This document shows, in pieces, positions 34,300 to 44,804 of a DNA stretch of 64,000 nucleotides. The translations under genes were made by a program, and so were the position numbers. Every line of letters starts with the position of its first letter. The stretch's first letter is position 1. Source of the DNA: Arion vulgaris (taxonomy: Eukaryota > Mollusca > Gastropoda > Stylommatophora > Arionidae); the NCBI GenBank assembly GCA_020796225.1, contig CM036771.1, forward strand, positions 29,680,176-29,744,175. The letters run 5' to 3'. The notes beneath the pieces were generated by a model, which made no database searches, was not told the DNA's origin, and was given only the letters and a program-made list of their open reading frames with translations.

Positions 34300-36945
34300 A
34301 TTTGCGTCTGACTGCCATTAGTTATGCTATGGTTACCTTTAAAAACTCGTTTCTGTTCTCACCGCAATTTTTCTTTACGTGTCAGCGACTTGGGGTTATT
34401 CCAAAGGCTTTGCTTCTAACTTTCACCCCTCGGCAGGCTTGTTATACCCCAGGGAGCAGCGAATGTTACAGAAGCTAGAAACCAAATGTGCGCTACAACG
34501 TATGCGTTGTATTGCTTCTAACCATTCTCATCTTCTTACTGACTTGGACTCCTCCCAGTCCCTACTTCTACAGCGTCTACAACTTCTCACTTCTAACAAT
34601 ATGCTCCTTTACTCCCTTATTCGTTTTATTATCCACGTTCTTAACAGACAACTACATGAATTTATGTGCACCCATCACCAACAAAACTTAACCTTCTTCG
34701 CCCTGTACCTTCTACCACTCCTTCCAATTGTCCACTACGATCTTCTCCTCCCACACAGGTGGTTTGCATCCTCCAGACCTTCCCTTATCGGACAGCGAAG
34801 GATGTGTTTTAAGTAAGGGTCTCAAGTTTGTTCCTCTCCGACCCACCATTGACCACTACTCTACTCTTCAAGATGTGCACCGTTTTCACCGTGGCTTACG
34901 GCTGAAATTTCATTTTCGGAACCAGGTTGACACTGACCAATGTCATGACACGAGTATGTTCGCTAAATATTCTACTGCCAAACATGATTGACACCCAACC
35001 CTGGTGTCTCCAACGCTCTTGATCTCTACATCAAGAATACTTTGCACGATTTTGGGACTGCTCCACCCCAAACGCCTAGGGCATTCTAACATGTCTCCGT
35101 CCGAGTTTCGTGCTCTATCACACCTCCGTCGACGTGATGACATTGTTATCAAACCCGCCGATAAAGGCGGTGCAATAGTGGTATGGAGCAAAGAACTATA
35201 CCTTCAGGAAGGCCGCAACCAATTACTTGACACCCAATTCTATAAAACTAGTTCTTCTGATGTCACAATATCTAACAATAGTAAAGTCCGTACAGTAATT
35301 AAGAACTTAATTGCCTCTAACGACCTTCCTACCGGCGCATCATCACTTTGTGTCATCGATAGCTGTTTAGGAAAACCTGCCTTTATATGCTCCCAAAATT
35401 CATAAACTGAACAATCCGGGTAGGCCCATCGTTTCTGCTTGCTCTTGTCCTACGGAACATATCTCCGAATTTCTTGATAGTATCTTCAATCCTATAGTCA
35501 CCACACTACCTTCATTCTTGAAAGATGCGAACCACACCTTGTCTGTTTTTCGTCTATTGAGTTGTTGCCTGGCAGGACTTACCGTCTCTTCCTCCTTGAT
35601 GTGTGCTCATTGTACACCTCCATACCTCATTCCGACGGACTTCAAGCTCTCCAGTTCTTTCTCGACAGGAGAACTAACCCACTTGTCTCCACCTCGGCTC
35701 TCCTTCGTCTTGCAGAACTAGTTCTAACTCTCAACTCCTTTCAGTTCAATGACCAGTTCTTTGAGCAGATCAGTGGGGTCGCCATGGTACTAAAATGGGA
35801 CCCAGTTATGCTTGTCTATTCATGGGTCATCTTGAGCACCTAGTATGGAATTCCTATGATGGCCCTCTTCCGTCTGTGTATCATAGATACATTGATGATT
35901 GTATTGGCATTACCGATATGCCTGAAGCCGATTTGTCACGCTTCATTAATTTCATTAATGTCTTCAATCCGGCTATTCGGTTTACATCTCACATCTCTAC
36001 CTCTTGTGTCAACTTTCTTGACATCACTATCACTATCAGCCTATCCACCATCACTACATCAGTATACTACAAGCCTACTGATGCACATAGTTTTTTTCTT
36101 TATACCTCTTCCCATTCCCAGGCTTGTCGTGACTCTTTACCATTCTCTCAAAACTTGCGCCTTCGTCGCCTCTGTAGCGAGGACGACGATTTCCTGGATA
36201 GAGTTCACGAGATGCTGGATTTCTTTCGTAAGCGCTTATACCCGGATAAGGTGCTTGCTTCTGCTATGCGGCGCGTTCAGCAAATTTTTCGCCAGGAGGC
36301 TCTCTCTAACCAGCATAGAACTTCCAATTCTGACAGGGTGAAACTTGTCTTAACTTTCCAACCTCATAGTTCCCTTGTGAAGAAAGTCTTATTCCGTCAT
36401 CTCTCCATTCTTCAGTCTGATCCTGATACACGTTCAATCTTCCAACACTATCCTTTGGTGGCGTACAGACGGGACAGAAGCCTTAAGGATATGTTAGTTC
36501 ACAGTCGCCTCAAGCCTAACATCCAGAGTCATTTTGGCACCATCCAGCGTGGCGTCGGCGCTGTAACACTTGTGCTTATGTAATACAGACCCGCACGGTG
36601 TCTTTTCCAAAAGCCACGTTCGTTGTTGAAGACAGTTTCACGTGCGAGTCCCGTAATATTATCTATGCCATTATCTGCAAGCGGTGCAACAAGGCCTATA
36701 TTGGGAAACCGGCAGGAGACTCAGTGACCGATTCGCCCAACACTTGCGCGATATACGCCAATGCTCTGTGACCCTGTAGCTACCCATTTCAATGATACTG
36801 GCCATTCAGGAGCTTGCGATGTCCAGGTCACAGCCATCCGATCATGTTCCTCTGATGATCGTAGTCGATTTGCTCTGGAGAATCGGTTGATTTCTTTGTA
36901 TGGTACCTTGCGACCACGCGGCTCAACGTATTACATTCTTATGCT
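34300..36945 (+). pseudogene. Penelope-like ORF: RT and GIY-YIG endonuclease, frameshifted
   Basis: The single-protein order of Penelope-like elements is seen across several frames: RLGVIPKALLLTF near 34,388; LSDSEGCVLSKGLKFVPL at about 34,785; DDIVIKPADKGGAIVVW at about 35,140; [16 protein letters not shown] at about 35,395; [13 protein letters not shown] at 35,595 (catalytic Asp block); YHRYIDDCIG at about 35,880 (YIDD active site intact); FLDITITIS; then SILQSDPDTRSIF. After a stop at about 36,583 the GIY-YIG part follows: NIIYAIICKRCNKAYIG at 36,655-36,705 and SSDDRSRFALENRLISL. At least five frame changes and one stop mean it is inactive as sequenced, though some could be sequence errors. 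Confidence 0.9.
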
Positions 36946-37345
36946 TCTTAGTACTTTCTCTTCCCATGCTTTGTAATCTCTATGGGTATATGTTGCATGT
37001 ATTACATTCTTATGCTTCTTAGTACTTTCTCTTCCCATGCTTTATAATCTATATGGGTATATGTTGCATGTATTCAAGTTATATATTTACTAGATGTTTC
37101 ATTGTTTCTTTTCTATTTCTAGTTTTTATGTGTGTTTTTTGTTACATTTATTTCGTTATTCGTTTTTATTCCAGATTTTCCTTAGATACGTTGGTATTTG
37201 GTCGTCCATTTGTGTTTCATTTTAATTTGTCACTCCTGTTTGTTCGTTTGCTTGATAAAGGCCTTGTTGGTCGAAACGTTGCTGTTTATCGTCACTGTTT
37301 ATGTATTTTGTAAAAATATAGTACTTTGTTTGTACGTGTTTCACT
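36911..37345 (+). repeat. Right terminal repeat (pLTR) of Penelope-like element
   Basis: Matches the left repeat almost base for base, with small indels (for example CGCGGCTC against CGCGGGCTC). It ends at GTGTTTCACTATA and passes straight into the 42-bp satellite. It holds the third hammerhead-like copy at 37,250-37,288. Confidence 0.85.
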
Positions 37346-37492
37346 ATATATCAAGTAGTAACAGAGCAATCTGCTCATCTGTTATCTATATATCAAGTAG
37401 TAACACATCAATCTGCTCATCTGTTATTTATATATCAAGTAGTAACAGATCAATCTGCTCATCTGTTATCTATATATCAAGTAGTAACAGTA
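37346..37492. repeat. 42-bp satellite, right arm
   Basis: Same unit and phase family as 32,240-32,540 (TATATATCAAGTAGTAACAG), about 3.5 copies. It shows that the Penelope-like element inserted into a pre-existing array. Confidence 0.95.
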
Positions 37493-37525
37493 AAGGAACC
37501 ATTGTTATACAACGTGGTATATAGG

Positions 37526-37790
37526 GTAATACAGTGTAAGGCCCGTATTTATCATTGACAGTCGGCACACGATGGGTGATGTAGTCATTATCACGCCATC
37601 CGCCTTTACTTCCAGTGCTTTTCATGGTATCCAATTGAGGCTGGGTGGACCTGACAGCTGTTAGGTGGGAACAAAGTCAACGCCCACTGTGGCATTGAAC
37701 TCTGACCACTAGATTGAACTCTGACCACTAACCTAAGAAGTGAGTTTCCTAACAACTACGCTACTGCGGCTCTCTTATATTCATATACTA
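37526..37790 (-). mobile_element. tRNA-derived SINE with duplicated B-box segment
   Basis: Minus strand: A-box-like TAGCGTAGTTGTTAGGAAAC, then GTGGTCAGAGTTCAAT repeated twice 20 bases apart, the second running into GCCACAGTGGGCG. The body has GGTCCACCCAGCCTCAATTG and GGATACCATGAAAAG. The layout is a tRNA-like head plus body. The duplication of about 20 bases puts two B-box-like segments in the head. Confidence 0.55.
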
Positions 37791-38058
37791 CATTGTATTA
37801 ATGCATATCGGTAGGATGGCATGTTAACAAAAATATGCAACAAATTGTCAAAGCCACATCAGCTTTTACAAAAGTATAAATAAAATATGGAACTGCAAGT
37901 TATATAGTATTAAAACTAAATTACGTATTTTCAACTCAAATGTTGTATCAATTTAACATATGCTAGCGAGAGTTGGAAAATGACTAAAGATATTGAAAGC
38001 AAGTTGAATGCATTTGAAAACAGATGTCTGCAAACAATAATATACATAACATGGAACG

Positions 38059-38235
38059 TTATTGGTTATTGGTTACTAAACTGACGTCATTGCACTCCGG
38101 GCAGACCCATAGGTGCTCAGTCTCCCCAACAGATATCGAAGAGTATGCATACTGATGGTTCCTGTGGCTCGCTGATTAAACACACCTCTCACTCTGCCTC
38201 TCAGGCATCCAGTTCGACTTGAACAACTAAACATG
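38059..38235 (-). mobile_element. LINE C 3' UTR fragment
   Basis: TTATTGGTTATTGGTTACTA then AACTGACGTCATTGC and AGGTGCTCAGTCTCCCCAAC match the 3' end of the LINE C copy at 2,863-3,030. The CCAATAA tail points left, so the copy is on the minus strand. Only about 175 bases are present. Confidence 0.85.
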
Positions 38236-38565
38236 GAACGAATTCAGGTGAAGTGATAAAATCAGAGAAATGTCTAGTCAACCACTAGTAACAACTGTTA
38301 TAAGGAGAAGATGAAGATATGTTGGACACACCTTGAGAAGAAATGATCAAAGAATATCAAAGCAGACATTGAAGTGGGATTAAAGGGTTCAAGAAAGAGA
38401 GGATGACCTAAGGAGAAACGAACTTTGCTGAGAGAGGTAAGAAATATCGATATCAATTCCATGGAGGAGATTGAGCGAGTTGCCCAGAATAGAGCGGATT
38501 GAAGAAATTACTTGCATGCCCTATGTAACTTATAGCGGTACAAGAGGAATTATTATTATAATATC
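38236..38565 (+). mobile_element. LINE F 3' coding end with ATT tail
   Basis: The plus strand gives RRYVGHTLRRNDQRIS (one frameshift), KQTLKWD, REVRNIDINSMEEIERVAQN and YLHALCNL, the typical GHxLR ... W ... LC end of CR1-like ORF2. The 3' UTR TGTAACTTATAGCGGTACAA and an ATT tail follow. Its segment 38,338-38,397 is the closest relative in the window of the 58-bp satellite unit at 53.3 kb. Confidence 0.75.
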
Positions 38566-38654
38566 GGTATGGTAGACTTGACATGCCAAGAGCTTGGACG
38601 AGTTCAAATCTACATTACACAACTTCTAAACTATATTATAGGGGAAGATTGAGT

Positions 38655-39330
38655 AAACTTATGTATCATTGATGAATTATATCAAAATAAAATACTGTAA
38701 TTTTTAAATAGGTCAAAAACAATATACAACGACGTTTCAGAAAAAAGGCCGTTATCAAGGAAAGGATACAAGAGAAGCGAAGGAACTCAGACTTAATATA
38801 CAACAGACATAACCTATGCAGTGAGACAATAGGATACAACAGAATCGAAGGAACTCAGACTTAATATACAGCAGACATAACCTATGCAGTGAGACAATAG
38901 GATACAAGAGAAGCGAAGGAACTCAGACTTAATATACAGCAGACATAACCTATGCAGTGAGACAATAGGATACACGAGAAGCGAAGAAACTCAGACTTAA
39001 TATACATCAGACATAACCTATGCAGTGAGGCAATAGGATACAAGAGAAGCGAAGGAACTCAGACTTAATATACAGCAGACATAACCTATGCAGTGAGACA
39101 ATAGGATACAACAGAATCGAAGGAACTCAGACTTAATATACAGCAGACATAACCTATGCAGTGAGACAATAGGATACAAGAGAAGCGAAGGAACTCAGAC
39201 TTAATATACATCAGACATAACCTATGCAGTGAGACAATAAATTCCTAACGTCTCTAAAACTTTTATCGAAATGTCGCTGTATATCGTTTTTGTACTTTGA
39301 AAAATACAGTACTTTTTTTACTTTTTTCGT
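38655..39330. mobile_element. Penelope-like inverted ends enclosing a satellite
   Basis: Left end, minus orientation: reverse complement of 38,728-38,760 gives CCTTGATAACGGCC and CTGAAACGTCGTTG, the hammerhead-like signature. Right end, plus orientation: CGAAATGTCGCTGTATATCG at 39,267-39,286 followed by TTTTTGTACTTTG and AGTACTTTTTTTAC. Between them is only a 68-bp array. This may be a nonautonomous or collapsed Penelope-like element. Confidence 0.55.
38756..39243. repeat. 68-bp tandem repeat, about 7 copies
   Basis: GGATACAAGAGAAGCGAAGG, AACTCAGACTTAATATACAG and CAGACATAACCTATGCAGTG recur every 68 bases (38,881 to 38,949). Variants AACAGAATCG and AAGAGAAGCG occur. Confidence 0.95.
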
Positions 39331-39669
39331 CAACTTCTAGATTGCCATATTTCATTTTAGGCGGTGGAGATCCCACAGAAAGTAGCTATCTTGTCAAGAA
39401 AAACTAATAATAGTTCGTCAACCACATGAAATCATTTCAAACTGGAATTGCTAAGGGTCGTTGTGTAATCATGAAATATAACTTGTTAATGTGTCTGTTC
39501 CTACAAATCATAAGTTCGTTCAGCTCAAGTGGAAATTCCCGGAAATCAGCCACTAATATCCCTTGCATTCTAGTGTTGCTATCAAGACGCTCTTTTTTTT
39601 TTTTTTAATACAACCTGCTAAAACAAGGTTATATTGGGTCACAAATTAAACTTAGCGATAGAAACTATT
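39331..39669. other. Unassigned sequence with a poly-T tract
   Basis: A run of T at 39,593-39,606 is the only feature. No gene is recognised. Confidence 0.4.
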
Positions 39670-39835
39670 CATAACAGTTTCCATTAATAAATAACAATGG
39701 ACTCGTTAAATTGTGTAGAATTGTAATAACTCTGACAGTGTTCTATCAAATATAATAAAAGTCAGCAAGCCTACATCAACAGAAATGTCCGATTTCTCGA
39801 CTGAGCTGAACAGTCTTATTTTACCGGGGGATGTG
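39670..39835 (-). mobile_element. SINE 3' part, copy 2
   Basis: CATTAATAAATAACAATGGA, CAGTGTTCTATCAAAT and CTGAGCTGAACAGTCTTATT align with 59,578-59,722, where the homologous sequence is the 3' part of a tRNA-headed SINE. The head is absent here. Confidence 0.6.
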
Positions 39836-40054
39836 GGGTACAGACAAACATATTGTTGCCTTTTCCGTTGCCAGTTTGTGTGGAAGGGAAAACAATTTTG
39901 ACTGTTTTATGTCATTCTCTGAAAGTCACCCTCCCCTTCCCACCCCAACCCATATATAAAAACTGATAGAACACTTATTTGATGCATTCTTCATTGTTGT
40001 CACACCTTTCCGGATTTCGAGATGTGGTTTATGTTGGTGAAAGTTATTGTCTCA
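39836..40054. other. Unassigned sequence
   Basis: No motif recognised. Confidence 0.3.
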
Positions 40055-40332
40055 ACTCAAGCTACTTCTTCTTCTTCTTTGCGTTCGTTCTTTACCACCA
40101 ACTTTAATCACTCTTTGTGATATGATTTCATCTTTGCCAAGAACGTGTATATGTTGCACATTGGTTTGGTAGGTCCTAAACGCATAGACTTCTACACGTT
40201 TAGGACATGTGCATCCGATTTGAGCCAAACCTCCTTAGTCTCCTCTTACGACATGCGCGGCAGGTAACAGTGGTTCTATTCTTTATACCCCAAATTTGGA
40301 CCCCGGTAACCACTCGGGCGACTCAAGCTACT
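40055..40332 (-). mobile_element. GAA-tailed SINE with perfect 12-bp target duplication
   Basis: ACTCAAGCTACT is at 40,055-40,066 and again at 40,321-40,332. The body, 40,067-40,320 (254 bases, minus strand), starts CGCCCGAGTGGTTACCGGGG, which resembles the A-box arm of Leu/Ser-type tRNAs (CCGAGTGGTTAA), and ends in GAA repeats. No clear B box is visible. It has a conserved hairpin, TCCTAAACG ... CGTTTAGGA, with a 14-base loop at about 40,172-40,205. Confidence 0.9.
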
Positions 40333-40365
40333 GCTAACATCGTTATTTGATCACTCATTTTATGG

Positions 40366-40560
40366 TTTCTTCTTCTTCGTTTGATCTATTTCAGCACTTG
40401 TTAAACCATTCTTTGTGGTCGGTATGTGATATGTCCCTTACAGCATAAGATTGTTGTATCAGTTTGACGCTACAGACTTGTATGCCAGCATATCCCCTTT
40501 TCGCATGCTTTTTTCGGGTTCGTCTCCATAAGTAGGACCACATTTCCCCCTAACCCCCAC
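40366..40560 (-). mobile_element. GAA-tailed SINE, diverged copy
   Basis: TTCTTCTTCTTCGTTTGATC, then CACTTGTTAAACCATTCTTT and GTGGTCGGTATGTGATATG align with the 3' module of the SINE at 18,601-18,858 (AGTGGTTAACAAGTGG, GTTTGAAGAAGAAG). The 5' boundary and target duplication are unclear. Confidence 0.5.
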
Positions 40561-41097
40561 AAAACTGACATATGGGAGTCCATCCCTCTAGGCAGCCAGT
40601 TAACCTTTGACCGTGGTCAAAATTTCCAAGTTGACATCATTGGAATGTGGAAATGGTTTGTATAGTCCACGAGTCATAACCAGTTTGTTAATTTTCATCT
40701 TTTGTCATTCCTAAGTAAGACTAGCCAACCCCAACTCTGTTGGATGCAGAGCTAAGTGCAGAACATACTTTGTAGACCTAATTTGATGGCACTAGCCCTC
40801 CCCCTTGCCCACACCCTCATGTGTATTATTTTATTTGTTGTTTCTTATTGTTTGTCTTCTATTTTAATGTCTAAATGTTTAATATGTATTGTTTTTAAAT
40901 AATATCTGTATATACTCAGCCCGTAAGACCCATCAGTATAATTGAATTGTCCAATTGCCAACATGATATACCCAGAATAAGACGAATCTGCACTACTCAG
41001 CTGCTAAGCTGCCCTATTTAATTTGAGGGATTTTCACGCAATTTGTGACCAGCAAACTTTACAAATTAAATAGATAGCAGAATCTCTAGTAAATGTT
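40561..41097. other. Unassigned sequence
   Basis: Mixed then AT-rich sequence with no recognised element. Confidence 0.35.
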
Positions 41098-41200
41098 CAG
41101 GCAAAATACGTAAAAAGGAAGCAATGTAGATTTACAAAATACAAAAACAAGACGTTGGGACGTGTCAGCTAAAATGCCTTTATTAAGCAAGGGGTTCAAA
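41098..41200 (-). mobile_element. Penelope-like terminal fragment, diverged
   Basis: GGCAAAATACGTAAAAAGGA, TAGATTTACAAAATACAAAA and the reverse complement TTGCTTAATAAAGGCATTTT then AGCTGACACGTCCCAACGTC follow the pattern of the ends at 30.5, 30.9, 32.6 and 38.7 kb. The GAAAC box has become GACAC. Confidence 0.5.
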
Positions 41201-41546
41201 ACGAACGAAGAAATTGAGAAGTTTTCTTTTAGACAAGACACTACAGACATAGTCAGATCATATGTACCTAATTGCACTAACAAGAAAATATGTGACTAAA
41301 CACGAAAAACAAATAAATATGAAAAAGAAGAAATGAAAAAAAAGATGAATAGTTAAATATGAACAAAAATAGTTGAAGTTCCACACTTGTTAATTATTTC
41401 TACTCGATATTACAGTAATATGTATATACTAATTAGATATGTACTGTCTATATCGATAAAGTTCGGTATGATAAACCTGACAAATTCATTCATTTCCGCC
41501 CGTCATTCATTTCCTGCGTTAAGCGAGTTTCAATTGTTATACTAAA

Positions 41547-41950
41547 TCTTCTTCTTCTCTTCCACCATTTACTTCTTTATAGAAGTGTTGGGGTGAAACG
41601 TAATGATCTTGTGTATGCTTGTTTTAAGGCGCTTTGTAAACTGATATTCATGTTCGTAAGGCTGTTATTGATGCCGTCGCTCCTTCTTTTGCGTGGTCTT
41701 CCTCTTGCCTTGTACTCATTAGACTTTTTCTGTGTGACTCTCTGTGGTAGGTGATACCAGGGCATTCTTGTCAGGTGTCCAAACTATTTAATCTGTTGTT
41801 CTTTTATGAATTGCATAACTGGTTTCACATCCAGTCTTCTTCTGATTTCTTCATTTCTAATTTTGTCTCTTATTGTCACACCTGCAGCTCTTCTAAGACA
41901 GCTCATCTCCGTTGTTATGATTTTCCGCTCATTAACTGCTGTTATTGGCC
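41547..41950 (-). mobile_element. LINE 3' coding end, B-like, GAA tail
   Basis: The minus strand reads CLRRAAGVTIRDKIRN (frameshifted), EIRRRLDVKPVMQFIKEQQ, IKWFGHLTRMPWYHLPQ and ARGRPRKRRSDGINN, then a stop and an AG-rich tail with GAAGAAGAAG near 41,547. Same C-terminal plan as LINE B. Confidence 0.75.
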
Positions 41951-42959
41951 ATGTTTGACACTAGTAACAAAGTGTTGGCCAGAAAATCTTTCTTATGAGA
42001 TTTATTTAGGAACGTTATACTAAATAACAACGATAAAAGAAGAATATCGTTATTAGAGTTCTCATCGTTCAAGAATAACAAATGCTTGTAGTTAATCGAA
42101 CACAATCCACGTTCTTCTCTGACGAGGGTCCCTATGACGTGGAGGTCACTTTCTTCTCTAACAGGGGTCCTTGTGACGTGGAGGTAAGTGCTGACCTCTC
42201 ACTCCAAAGGTTTGATGGCAACTTAGAACTATCAGAATATTTGTACAGAGATCCCTGATCTCAATGTAGGAAATATCAAGTTTCAGGTGTTGTAGACGGA
42301 TCATACAACTTAGTTCCTGTGTTCAAGTTGAGCATATGAAAGAAATCATTGATAGATGAAAATCGATAAGTTTATCTGCAAAGCCGCCGCCGAAACAAAA
42401 ATTATTAAAAGATGCTAAAATAAAATTCGTGCACTATTTTTACAATCTTTAAAAATGACACCTAGTACCGTCACCGGAGCTACAAGTTCCTGCACTACAG
42501 CTATGATATTCTTGTGTCAGAAAACGGATCCCACATAGTTTTCACCAAAGTGTTTTGATGTTGATTCTATCAATTAACCAATTCATCTCAAATAAAGCTA
42601 GTCAAATAGTCAATGTTTCAAACTATACTGGTGACACTGGCCGATACTATGAAGTTCGTGTACTATCGTTTATATCTGCACGTATAAGAAAACAAACAGA
42701 AACACACTTGGTTATTCTGCGAAGTGTAATGATGATTGTCCTATTAATCAATTAATTGTGCTCAAAGAAAGTAGTGTCTAGTCTCATGTTGTCAATATCT
42801 ACCAGAAGCTTGTTTTTACATTGACTTCATGTCATTATATTACCACAACACCTTTTCATAATTATATATCTACTGCAGCCTTCCAGCCTAGATCATTCAG
42901 CACTGATTTCTTTAGTCATTTGGAAACAGGTTCTTCTGTCTTGTAAGATTCAGTGGAGG
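41951..42959. other. Unassigned sequence with one short duplication
   Basis: TCTTCTCTGACGAGGGTCCC with ATGACGTGGAGGT (42,114-42,147) is followed by a diverged second copy (42,152-42,186). Otherwise no gene, array or element was recognised. Confidence 0.4.
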
Positions 42960-43088
42960 TTATATGTAAGATTCAGTGGAGATTATATGTAAGATTCAGT
43001 GGAGGTTATATGTAAGATTCAGTGGAGGTTATATGTAAGATTCAGTGGAGGTTATATGTAAGATTCAGTGGAGGTTATATGTAAGATT
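42950..43088. repeat. 23-bp tandem repeat, 6 copies
   Basis: AAGATTCAGTGGAGGTTATA plus TGT repeats every 23 bases. Confidence 0.95.
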
Positions 43089-43378
43089 GTGTAGTATTTT
43101 ATGAATTCCACATTGATCAGAAATTCGGACGAAGCAATCAAAACATCTCACATTTTACAGGAAACTGCAGATTATGGATTAACAGTTTCTTTATGAATTA
43201 ACAGAAAACTATTTTATGCAGTAAGAAAACAATTATGTTCAAAAATTATTCTTGGAATGAAACGGTAATTATTTAGTAATAACTGCTTGTCAACTAATAG
43301 GTAGATACTCGTTTGAACTTTGGTAATAAGGAAATCTAATACTTATTGAGACTTTCCAAGTTTTTGTTTTAATATTGT

Positions 43379-43564
43379 GTCACGTTTATAACGTTTGAGT
43401 GACAGGTGATCATTTTATACTGACGTCACGTTTATAACGTTTGAGTGACAGGTGATCATTTTATACTGACGTCACGTTTATAACGTTTGAGTGACAGGTG
43501 ATCATTTTATACTGACGTCACGTTTATAACGTTTGAGTGACAGGTGATCATTTTATACTGACGT
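43379..43564. repeat. 46-bp tandem repeat, 4 copies
   Basis: CACGTTTATAACGTTTGAGT followed by GACAGGTGATCATTTTATAC and TGACGT recurs at 43,381 and 43,427, essentially identical. The junction contains TGACGTCA, the palindromic CRE/ATF-type octamer, once per unit. Confidence 0.95.
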
Positions 43565-43580
43565 TTACACGATCAATAAA

Positions 43581-43745
43581 TTTCAAACCTGTTTACATGG
43601 ACAGCGTGGAGGTATAATTGATACTGTCGTGTTGATTTCAAACCTGTTTACATGGACAACGTGGAGGTATAATTGACACTGTTGTGTTGATTTCAAACAT
43701 GTTTACGTGGACAACGTGGAGGTATAATTGATACTGTCGTGTTGA
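43581..43745. repeat. 55-bp tandem repeat, 3 copies
   Basis: TTTCAAACCTGTTTACATGG then ACAACGTGGAGGTATAATTG recurs at 43,581 and 43,636 and once more. It directly follows the 46-bp array. Confidence 0.9.
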
Positions 43746-43855
43746 AGCGTTTTACAGTTATTACGTTGGTACTAGTAAGGTTCTAGATATCAACTAAAAT
43801 GAGAAAATCGCTGGAACAACTGTATTTGGAAGTTGAGAAGATCACACTAAATGCA

Positions 43856-44046
43856 CTTTGGTACAGGGCCGTGCGGTATATTTTCTCAGTATGATGCAAG
43901 TCTTCGAAATGCCGCCCCTTAAGTGTTTTTTTCTTTAAAATAACCTTCAATTGTTAATTTATTTTCGCTGCTTATGCTACCCCTTTACGATTGCACCTGA
44001 TGCGGCTGCCTCTCTGTATCATGCATGGCACGGCCCTACTTTGTTA
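43856..44046. mobile_element. 175-bp hAT-like MITE with 8-bp target duplication
   Basis: The element spans 43,864-44,038. Left end CAGGGCCGTGC; right end GCACGGCCCTA, an inverted match of 10 of 11. Flanks are CTTTGGTA (43,856-43,863) and CTTTGTTA (44,039-44,046), 7 of 8 identical. An 8-bp duplication and a CA-start TIR are hAT features. No coding capacity, so it would need a transposase from elsewhere. Confidence 0.75.
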
Positions 44047-44152
44047 TAATTTCATACAGAAATGTGTCAGTTCTCACTGTTAGCTAAAAGAAAGGATATC
44101 TTGTGTGATGAGATGATTAACGCCAGCTAGTACTTGTTAATATCTGTGGGTT

Positions 44153-44360
44153 ATTTCTTCTTCTTCTACAACAGAGAATCTGGAAAGAACGGCGAGAGGG
44201 ACCAGGAAAAAGATGGTTAGATGGCAAAGCAGAGTTCTGTCAAAGAGTAAAAATAAAAACAACATAAGCCACCAGAATAGCGCAAGACAAAAACAGAAAA
44301 CCACGACACTGGGCAAAAACCCGGTAGCAGTGTGACGACAAAAGAAGAAGAAGATTTCTT
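44153..44360 (+). mobile_element. LINE B 3' fragment, GAA tail, 7-bp flank duplication
   Basis: The plus strand matches the last 190 bases of LINE B (minus strand 6,043-6,240): GGTTAGATGGCAAAGC, GCGCAAGACAAAAACAGAAA, ACCACGACACTGGGCAA, CGGTAGCAGTGTGACGAC, then GAA repeats. ATTTCTT at 44,153-44,159 recurs at 44,354-44,360. Confidence 0.85.
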
Positions 44361-44522
44361 GTACGTATTCTAATTATGTTGGACGGTGTCACACATTGCT
44401 CCTGTTTCGGATTTGCTATCTGTCATTCCTGTTACTTCTGATTTGTTTTAATCCCTAAAGAAGTATGATCTTGCACAATCTTGTCCTTGTTCCAGCAAGT
44501 GAAGTTTGTACATTTGACTCCA
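44361..44522. other. Unassigned sequence between a LINE B fragment and a SINE
   Basis: No motif recognised. Confidence 0.3.
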
Positions 44523-44804
44523 TGTTTATCAATCTTCTTCTTGTTCTTCTTCTATGCGTTCGTTCTTTATGACCAATTTTAATCACTCTTTGTGATATGT
44601 TTGATCTTTGCCAAGAACGTGTATATGTTGCACATTGGTTTGGTAGGCCCCTAAACGCATAGACTACAGCACGTTTAGGACACGTGCATCCGATTTCAGC
44701 CAAACCTTCTTAGTCACCTTTTACCACATGCATGGCAGGTAACAGTGGTACTATTCTTTACACCCAAAATATGGGCCCCGGTAACAACTCAGGTGTTTAT
44801 GAAT
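44523..44804 (-). mobile_element. GAA-tailed SINE with 11-bp target duplication
   Basis: TGTTTATCAAT (44,523-44,533) and TGTTTATGAAT (44,794-44,804) flank the body. It aligns along its length with the SINE at 40,067-40,320, including the hairpin CCTAAACG ... CGTTTAGG at about 44,650-44,679 and the 3' AAAGAACGAACGCATAGAAG. Confidence 0.9.

Noticed and set aside
42177..42190. GAGGTAAGTG as a splice donor of a host exon
   Set aside because: No open frame, acceptor or promoter-like context is nearby, and the site lies in a short duplicated segment.
42950..43564. CRISPR-like array of short direct repeats
   Set aside because: The copies are contiguous with no unique spacers, and the genome is animal. 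The same holds for the 1,181, 18,205 and 57,098 arrays.
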